Part shown: positions 57,151-64,000 of the stretch, one piece after another
Layout of the letters: every line of letters begins with the position of its first letter
How positions within the stretch are numbered: position 1 is the stretch's first letter
DNA from: Ligustrum vulgare
Taxonomy: Eukaryota; Streptophyta; Magnoliopsida; Lamiales; Oleaceae
Direction of reading: 5' to 3'
Length of the DNA stretch: 64,000 nt
Assembly (NCBI GenBank): GCA_963555705.1
Contig: OY743184.1
Location: 24,948,639-25,012,638 of the forward strand
Translations under genes and position numbers: made by a program
The notes under the pieces: generated by a model
Database searches by the model: none
Told to the model about the DNA's origin: nothing
What the model saw: only the letters and a program-made list of their open reading frames with translations

Positions 57151-59990
57151 TGTAAGACCGCTTTTCATTTTTACGTGCAATTTTAAATTTCACGTAATAT
57201 TGTTGTGAATGTTATTATAAATTATAAATTTATGATCTTTAATGTCTATAATTGGAATTATTTTGCAGTGGAAGGACTTGGACGCCGTCTCGATCAATGT
57301 ACCAATCTGAAAATTTATAAATTGGTTATTTTAATCATTTACGTGCAATTCTATGTGATTAACTGTTTTATTGCCTAAGCATGTTATTTTCTATTTTATT
57401 ATGCCAATTTGAAACTTGGGGGGGGAAAGTTTAGTGTCAATCGAGGGTAAATAGAACTTATAGACTTACTTAACAAAAGAGGAGATTTGAGGGACTGATT
57501 TGCAAATTTCAAAAGATTAAAAACCTTAACCCTAACCTAATTAACCCTCACTCACGCTCTCTATTAGGTCTCTCTCTCTCTCTCTCTCTCACCTCGCTCT
57601 CCCTCTCTCGGCCCCGCTCCCCCTCTCTCGGTCTCTTCCCTTGGTCCGCCGACCACCATCACCGCCACCACCTACCAGTAAGTGCAACCCGCCTTCCCCT
57701 TCCCCTCTCACACGCACGCACACACACACACACACACACACACATGAAACTGCACACACACACGGGTTCACACACTTCCACGCACACACACATACATATT
57801 TCGATATACACATGTATATATATAGATTCTATGTAAATAACGTTATGTATGTACCTTATATCTAAAAATTCAGATTTTATAGGTTAATTTCAGATTTTAA
57901 TTTTTGTTTAATTTTCGAATTTTACCATAAATTAAGGATTTAATGATGTTTATGTGTGTGAGTATTGATGTATGGGAATGTGTATATTGTTATGTATGTA
58001 TAGGTATATGTAAATATATAAATTTTGGATTTTTATGTGGGCATATGTATATATTCAGATTTTGGCTATGAAAATAAAATTTTCAGACTTGGGACTCATG
58101 AAATTTTGATTAATTGATGTGCTATAATATTAAATTTGAGGTTGAATGTATGTATATATGATCATGTATATGTATATGAATATTTAAACAACATGTGTGA
58201 TTTTGAAACTTTGAGATGATAGTATAAAAGAGTAAACCTTAACATTTAAGGAACAAGTTAGTTTAAATTGAATTTATGTTCAAAAAGATATAAATTTTTA
58301 GTTTAAGATCATTTTTTTTTTTAGAATAAGTAATGCCTAGTTTTGATTTGTGAAAATTGATAAGTAAGATTTCAAATTGTCCTTGAACTTAATATATTAC
58401 TTCGAATATAATATTGTATGTGGTGTTAAATGTATTTGTTATATTATGAGTCACATGAAAGTCTCAACCTCATTTAAGAGTGTTAAATGTGGTTTTCACT
58501 AAAAGCCATATTTTTGTTAATGAATGGAAATTAATTAGGAGAAACGGTACATTGACGTCGCGGGCAACCAAGACTTCCACCTGCATATTAAGCAAAGTAA
58601 CTACTGAGGACTATAGGTAAGTAAACTTCCCCTATTTTCATTGAAGTTAAATGTTCAAGGTGTAATTAAGGGGCTTAAATTATATTCTTGAAATTTATTT
58701 GCTTGTGGTGCTTTCTATGAACTTTATACATGTATGTGTTATTAAGAGAAGGTTTAAGCATACATGTTATCATGTCATTGCATCGTCAAGCATGCATTTT
58801 CATTGAGTTGGGGAAGTCAAATGATTTTAAATGAAGAATGTGGTAAGTTTTAGTTTCCTCAAAAAGGATGTATCCCAAGTTTTAAGAATAAATTGATGTA
58901 CTTCTATGCCATGAAAGGTGTGAGTGGGAAATGGGGCGCGGGAGACCGGCGTACCCGAATTAAATCGATGTTGTAGTGGTGAATATTAAACCGCCTTGCA
59001 GTGACGATTGCCTAACCATTTGGCGGTGGCAAATATTAAACTGCTTTACGGTGACGATTGCTTAACCACTTGGCGATGGAAAATATTAAACCGCTTTGCG
59101 GTGACGATTGCTTAACTACTTGGCGTTGGCAAATATTAAACCGCTTGACGGTGGCAAAATTTTAAACAGCTATGCAGTGGAAAAGTGATAACCTTGTTCT
59201 GAATAAGGAAATGTGCCCACTGCATTCTGACTGGCTAGAAGATACACTAAGTGAGTTCACGATAGAAATTAAGTTAAATTTTTTTTTGAAATGTTTAAGT
59301 GAAAGTTTGGAAAGTATGAATGTCTTGAAAAGTAAAGTAAATGAGGGTAATTACTTTGAATGGTCTAAGGAATTTCATGTCATGAGCATGCATCACGTGC
59401 ATAAATTTTACTTACTGAGCTTTAGCTCACCTCAATCCCTCCCCAAAATTTTAGGTGATGAAAGCTAGATGAGACGAGGAGACCACTTGGCGATAGACTC
59501 AGGCTATACCTACCTTCAATTTTTGAAAATAAAGTTAAATTAGAATTCATTTAAGTTTCTCATTAATTATTCCTTCATTTATTATTGTTAATGGTTTGAT
59601 TGCAATTAGCTTTGAATAAGTACTAGTGTAGTATTAGAGGTTAAATGACCTATTATTTCATTTGCTAAAGTTTATTTACTTGGAAATATATCGTTGAGGA
59701 GTTTGAGACTTATTGAATGGTTTTGATGATGTATGGGATTGAATGAGTTGAGATGCATACTTTAAAATGGTTTTGAAGTCCCTCTACAGGTTGGTTAAGT
59801 CCAATTTATAGAGGAGACTCTCGCGAAATTTTTGTAGAATTTTATAATAGAAAAAAAATGTTGAGGTTTTAAATGTTTTGTTTACGCATGTAAGTGAAGA
59901 AAATAAGTGTTTGAAATGTTTTATTTCCGCATTTAAAGTGAAAGGAAGTTAACATGCCTAAGTTGAAGATTTTAAACTTGGGATGTTACA
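57151..59990 (+). repeat. 3' LTR of the chromovirus
   Basis: It is a 2,840-bp copy of the left LTR ending GGGATGTTACA and followed by TAAAT. Differences by eye are scattered substitutions, a longer (CA)n near 57720-57743 and an extra palindromic repeat unit in 58980-59165. The leader donor (57678) and both other splice-like sites are kept. Frames such as the one at 59172 are chance. Confidence 0.95.
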
Positions 59991-61400
59991 TAAATAAAAT
60001 AAAATAAAAATAAAATGCAAACTACCTGTCATCATTTACTTCTACTTATGTTGCATACATGACTCAATATTACCATAACTACATTTAGGAAAAAGAAAGA
60101 AATTATAATACTAATTAAAAAAGGAATAATGTGAATTACGTGTGGTTGTCATGTTTATGAAATCATAAAGAAATTAGGGTGCAATGGTGGAAGGCTCACT
60201 GGTGTACTACAAATAATTAGTGATGTTATATGTTTGGAGATAATGGATGCTCTTCTAGGCATGGATGGAGCCATGGAGGTCCTAAGAAAAATAATTCAAG
60301 TGACTGACTCCAAATTTGTTGATAATAATCCTTTTTTGTTGTTGTATTTGAAAAATTAAGAATTTTCATATTTTAAAGTTACTGTTAAAGTCTATATAAA
60401 CAATACCATATTTACATTTCAGTATACCTCTGAATCAATGCAAAAATCCAAATGGTATCTTTACTCTCTTTGGATTAACAACTGCATGGGAGAATTTTGA
60501 TAAATTTATGTAATTTATTTTGTCCCCATCTTGTTGTGGACACTAATCATCTCATGGAATTGGCTAACTAAACATCAATTTTACTTGAAACAATTGTTTA
60601 AAAAAGATCTAGTTCTTAAACAAAAGAGAGTTCTCAATTTATTTTTTGCTTTCTATTCTCTAGTATCAAAAATTGAGACATCGGTTAGAAGATTGAGGTT
60701 AGACCAAAAAAATTTGAATAACCAACTAAAACTTAGAAAAACTATCCTAGGTTATTAATTTAGAAAATATGGTCCAAGATTGGTCTTAGTAGTTGGCTCG
60801 ATCCATCAAGAACTCATTTTCTGAATAACATCAATCAATATAATCAAAGAGCAACAGTTTATCTCTTCATTTTCTACAATGCAATATAATCCTATAAGGT
60901 GCCTTTTGCTGTGATCAGTCTGCAACTCTCAAATATTACATTAGCCTAATAAATGCCCAAAATCCATTGTAGCTACATAATCACCAATACCCCCAATATC
61001 CTCACATATCAATCGAAAATCACATTAGCTAACATTATAACTCAGATTCTCAAATTTCTAAAATTACATTCTTTAAATCAAATAAGAAATCACATAACTA
61101 AAATTGACTAAATCAAAATCCATTATCTAGCATTACAGCTCACATTTTAGAATCAAATGCAAATCAATCAAGTTGCTTAACCCTAAAATCTACTAATAGT
61201 AAAAGGGAGTAATACATAATAACTTGACATGAATTAGAAACTCCTAAAAGTATATCTGAAGTCCAAAATCTCAAATAATTAACACTAAAACAAGAATTGC
61301 AGTTGAATGCCAATGGGTCAAACAACACCCATCAATAAACACCACGAAAAAATCTAGTGTTCTTACAGAACAACATATTTATTAACAAGATTCAGATGGA
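59991..61400. other. CACTA interior right of the gypsy insertion
   Basis: No gene was recognised. A plus-strand open stretch at about 60140-60350 (it includes LTGVLQIISDVICLEIMDAL) and another at 60531-60758 (basic, LYS/LEU-rich) look faintly coding. They could be further captured DNA but match nothing I know. Confidence 0.3.
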
Positions 61401-61740
61401 GGCATCGACGAAAAAATTTACCTCAGTGCTCGCTCACCGAAATCAAATGTCACTGGTGTAGCCCCAAGTCCAAGCTCCACCAATACCTTGCTCAATGCTC
61501 GCTCGCTGCCCTTCACCAGCCTTCGGGCTTGCTTCAGATGGAGGCGTCGAAAAGATTCATAATTACAGAGAAATACAGAGATCTTCACCATCCTTCGGGT
61601 TTGGGAGAGATAACAGAATCCTCAAATTGGAGAGTTTGGAGGTAGGTAGCGGCGATGAACGGGTGTGTGTGTAAATCCGCGTACGTTTTGTATGTGTGGG
61701 GTTCGCAGGGGAAGGGGGCAAAGGAGAGGGAAGGGCTTAC

Positions 61741-61880
61741 CGGTGTTTGGCGGTGGCGTGGTTAGTGGTCGCCGGTGTAGGGTGGCGACGGCCGGAAACC
61801 GAGAGACAGGGGGACGGAGTCGCCTGGTCGAGGAGTTGAGAGAGAGACAGAAGTGTTGCGATTTCAAATAGGATTTAGAT
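61741..61880 (-). other. Leader exon of the large CACTA
   Basis: On the minus strand a GC-rich, (CT)-rich stretch (TCTGTCTCTCTCTCAAC ... CCACGCCACCGCC) ends with the donor CACCG|GTAAGCCC at 61740. The small CACTA has a similar stretch at the same distance from its matching terminus. It is probably a transcribed 5' leader exon driving captured sequence. Confidence 0.5.
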
Positions 61881-61984
61881 TTTGATTTTGAACTTGATAA
61901 TTTGTGTGGTTTAGGGGTAGGTTTTGATGTTTAGAAATTTATAATTCAGTCTCAATCTTTGGCGAATGTAAAAGTTTAGTCCTA

Positions 61985-62350
61985 AAACCCTTTTGCAACG
62001 CGCAATGCGCGTTGCCAAAAGCTAGGCTTTTGCAACACGCATTTGCGAGTTGCAAAAGCCTAGCTTTTGGCAACGCGCATTGCGCATTGCGAAAGACTCT
62101 TTTGCAACGTGCGTTGCGCGTTGCCAAATGTTGGGCTTTCGCAACACGCAATGCGTGTTGCAAAAGGCTAAACTTATTGCAACATTTTCTGAACGTTGCA
62201 AAAGCTTATTATTAGCAACACTCACTTACTGAATGTTGCTAAAGGTCAAATAAATGTATCAATGGCAACATGCAACCACTGAATGTTTCCGTAAACCACT
62301 TTTAGCAACATTCAATTTACGAATGTTGCCGTTTACATGTTGCAAAAGGC
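61985..62350 (-). repeat. Right subterminal repeats of the large CACTA
   Basis: Repeated TTGCAACGCGCAATGCGCG and GCAACACGCATTTGCGAG units in both orientations make the region highly palindromic. The last 50 bp (GCAACATTC...GTTTACATGTTGCAAAAGG) are shared with the left end of the small CACTA. Confidence 0.8.
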
Positions 62351-62366
62351 ATTTTTTCTTGTAGTG

Positions 62367-62655
62367 TCTTAAGATTAAAATCATTAGAAAAAGGAGAGAA
62401 TATTTTAATTCAATCTTAAAACAATTGTCTAAAATACAAATGATTCTAAATAATAAAGAAAAAAATTAATAAAGAAATATATGAAAATACTAGAGAAATA
62501 GAAAGACTGAGGAAATATTTTAGAGCACAAAGAAGAAAAGAAATGTTAAAATCAATAGAAGAATTTTCTGAATATAATATAATGATATACAAAAAAGCAA
62601 AATATCAGTTAGAACTTATAGTACTAGAAATAGAACATATTAAAGGAAGGTTCTA
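62367..62655 (+). pseudogene. First ORF of the possible endogenous pararetrovirus, right part
   Basis: This continues the frame interrupted by the CACTA element (LRLKSLEKGENILIQS), then after stop and frame changes reads LRKYFRAQRRKEMLKSIEEF and YQLELIVLEIEHIKGRF. The stop codon overlaps the next ATG as TAATG, the tight coupling seen in pararetroviral genomes. No known domain was recognised. Confidence 0.4.
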
Positions 62656-63606
62656 ATGACAGAATTCCCATAAATAAAATTTGAAAAACAAATAATAGAA
62701 AATATTAAACTACCAGTTGGATCTTATCAAATAAAAGGAGTCTACACAACCATGTTTCAACCCTTAAGCTCATCGAAAGAATCTGATGGATTTCCCAACA
62801 TGCAGTTAAATTTGATAAGTGCATTTTCATGGCAAACATATAAAAACATAAATGTACAAGATAAAAAAGCTATTGAAGAGCTTCAACAATTAAATATACA
62901 AGATAAAAATATTAAAGAAAAATTACAAAACATCCAAAATAAGCTAACAATACAATTTAAGGAATTAAAAGATATTATAGGAGAAGCTAAAAAGATAGAT
63001 GAAGAGATTTTAAAATAATTTCAAAGAAAGTTAGAAGTGTTAATTAATCAAGATAAAATAGAAAAAATTGTAGAAAAAATAAGTTTAAAAATGAATAATG
63101 AAAGAATCCTGAAAATAGAAGAAATAATCGTGAAAATAGAAAAAAAGATAGATGATATGTAGATAGATTATTTAAGGTACAAAAATCATAAATCACTAAA
63201 CCAAGAGCATAATATGTCAATAAGTGAATGTTTTGAAGAGCTAAGAATATTAATAAAATCATTAATAAGCGATGTCCAAGAAATTAAAAATGAATTAAAA
63301 GAAGTAAGAAATGACATAAATATATTAAAACTTGAAATTAGAGAGTTAAAGGAAAATAATAAAAATAAAGATAAAAAGATAGACAAAAAACTTATAGAAA
63401 AAGAAATGGTTAGGATAGGAAATAAACATTTTGAACAAGAAAAAATTGTAATAGAATCTGGAAGCGTTGATGATGAATTTAGAAAAAAAAACATATTACC
63501 AAAAATACTAGAAGAAGAATTAGAATTACAAAAATTCATAGAAAAGACTTTAGGAAAACTTAAAGCTAAAGAAGAACCTGAAGAAAAACAAAATAAAGAT
63601 GAATGA
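62656..63606 (+). pseudogene. Coiled-coil ORFs of the possible endogenous pararetrovirus
   Basis: A frame opening MTEFP has an early TAA, then runs through KLPVGSYQIKGVYTT and MFQPLSSSKESDGFPNMQL into a coiled coil (KEKLQNIQNKLTIQFKEL). Stops at 63018 and 63160 follow. The next open stretch, 63214-63606 (130 codons), is a strong heptad coiled coil (EIKNELKEVRNDINILKLEI) ending in an acidic Lys/Glu tail. Two small coiled-coil proteins in tandem would fit the aphid-factor and virion-associated proteins of caulimovirids, but sequence identity was not established. Confidence 0.4.
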
Positions 63607-63612
63607 AGAATG

Positions 63613-64000
63613 AAGAATTGTACTTACTTATAGAGAATTTTGATCAATTAAACGTAGAAAATTTAAATGAATACCAAATTTTAATGAACACTGGAGGAGC
63701 ACTTAATCCAACTCCAATAGGAACTTCCAAATTACCAGATCCTGATGAAAGCTACGCACCTTTACATAGCAAACCTCATAGAGAATATTATGATAGAATT
63801 AGAGATAGACAACTACCTAAAGGAAATAATTATGAAGATAGATATAAATCAAATGATAATTATGATAAACCTATTAATCATGGAGGAACAAAATTGGATT
63901 TAGATTGTAAAATAGACACCAAAAAAGCCTTATTATCTTGGGCATATTCAATGATATTATTCTTTTTATTTAATAAAGATGATAGATGGGAAAGTACTGA
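63613..64000 (+). CDS. N-terminus of a larger ORF, cut by the window edge
   Basis: An open frame of 129 codons begins MKNEELYLLIENFDQLNVEN within bases of the previous stop and stays open to the end of the window. It contains LMNTGGALNPTPIGTSKLPD, KPHREYYDRIRDRQLPKG and TKKALLSWAYSMILFFLFNK. The start position, overlapping the end of the preceding ORF, suggests the main polyprotein or coat/movement protein of a pararetrovirus-like element. The domain is not recognised. Confidence 0.4.

Larger units (their letters stand above)
49395..59990 (+). mobile_element. Tekay/Del-type chromovirus (Ty3/gypsy), full length
   Basis: A 10.6-kb element with two long, nearly identical LTRs is flanked by perfect TAAAT duplications. 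It has a Met-tRNA PBS, gag, protease, RT, RNase H, integrase and a C-terminal chromodomain in Ty3/gypsy order, and a polypurine tract at the right LTR. The chromodomain and GRKCRSPIHWDE place it in the Tekay/Del chromoviruses. Coding is broken by at least four stops and two frameshifts, but close LTR similarity suggests a fairly recent insertion. It is the youngest large insertion in this part, sitting inside the CACTA element. Candidate introns are described in separate entries. Confidence 0.95.
46710..62366 (-). mobile_element. Pack-CACTA element carrying a glucose transporter fragment, split by gypsy
   Basis: The left end is CACTACAACAAAAACAGC and the reversed right end CACTACAAGAAAAAATGCC. 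Both flanks carry TCT, the 3-bp duplication of CACTA elements, and removing the element restores one reading frame in the surrounding ORF. Subterminal repeats with GGCAACGTTCATTGCGCGTTG motifs lie inside both ends. From the right, in minus orientation, come a GC-rich leader exon, a long interval, then two transporter exons, then the left subterminal array. Without the 10.6-kb gypsy insertion it is about 5 kb. No transposase was recognised, so it is probably non-autonomous. Orientation is given as that of the captured gene. Confidence 0.88.

Noticed and set aside
62012..62232. Overlapping ORFs of about 60-75 codons at the CACTA right end
   Set aside because: They read through palindromic subterminal repeats and mirror each other on both strands.
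1..64000. tRNA, rRNA and CRISPR arrays
   Set aside because: No cloverleaf with A and B boxes, no rRNA-like conserved blocks and no spaced identical repeats of CRISPR type were noticed; the tandem arrays lack unique spacers.

Overview
This is a stretch of plant nuclear DNA, almost certainly from a eudicot. It is AT-rich, its genes have GT/AG introns, the one intact gene is a plant-type matrixin, and Ty1/copia, Ty3/gypsy, CACTA, hAT, MULE-like and Helitron insertions make up most of it. No bacterial operons, tRNA, rRNA or CRISPR arrays were seen. All calls come from reading the sequence by eye; no database search was run.

Layout. At 1-8.6 kb three LTR retrotransposons are nested, all on the minus strand: an Athila-type gag/protease with its LTR sits in the start of a copia element, which sits in the RNase H of a Tat-type element. 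At 9.0-22.3 kb a decayed copia pol is cut inside its RT by a Helitron (10007-21097) with an A/T target, a 3' hairpin and a CTAG end. The Helitron carries exons of an unidentified coiled-coil gene and a cellulose synthase exon. It was later hit by a full-length copia element (10544-19448, LTRs about 465 bp), which itself holds a MULE-like element with a 10-bp target duplication. At 23.3-24.9 kb lies a degenerate paralogue of the upstream region of the matrixin gene, carrying a hAT element with an 8-bp duplication. At 25-36 kb are gene-poor DNA, MITEs, an internally deleted SIRE-like copia derivative, a CACTA end, and a complete 2.3-kb CACTA-type element that has captured the C-terminal exon of a HOTHEAD-like GMC oxidoreductase. 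The only intact host gene, a matrix metalloproteinase, is at 36803-37762 on the minus strand.

At 40.2-45.8 kb is a second, larger relative of the MULE-like element, full of G-rich minisatellites and interrupted by a 3.0-kb solo LTR. At 46.2-64 kb an AT-rich chain of small ORFs, which may be an endogenous pararetrovirus, is split by a CACTA element (46710-62366, TCT duplication). That element carries two correctly spliceable exons of a plastidic glucose transporter gene and is split in turn by a 10.6-kb Tekay/Del-type chromovirus (49395-59990, TAAAT duplication).

Two patterns stand out. First, the two CACTA elements share ends, subterminal repeats and a GC-rich leader exon with a splice donor, and each carries a different host gene fragment in sense behind that leader. 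This looks like a gene-capturing CACTA family. Second, the Tekay-type element has several candidate spliceosomal introns: in its LTR leader, between PBS and gag, and between gag and protease. Three of the LTR splice sites are also present in the diverged solo LTR.
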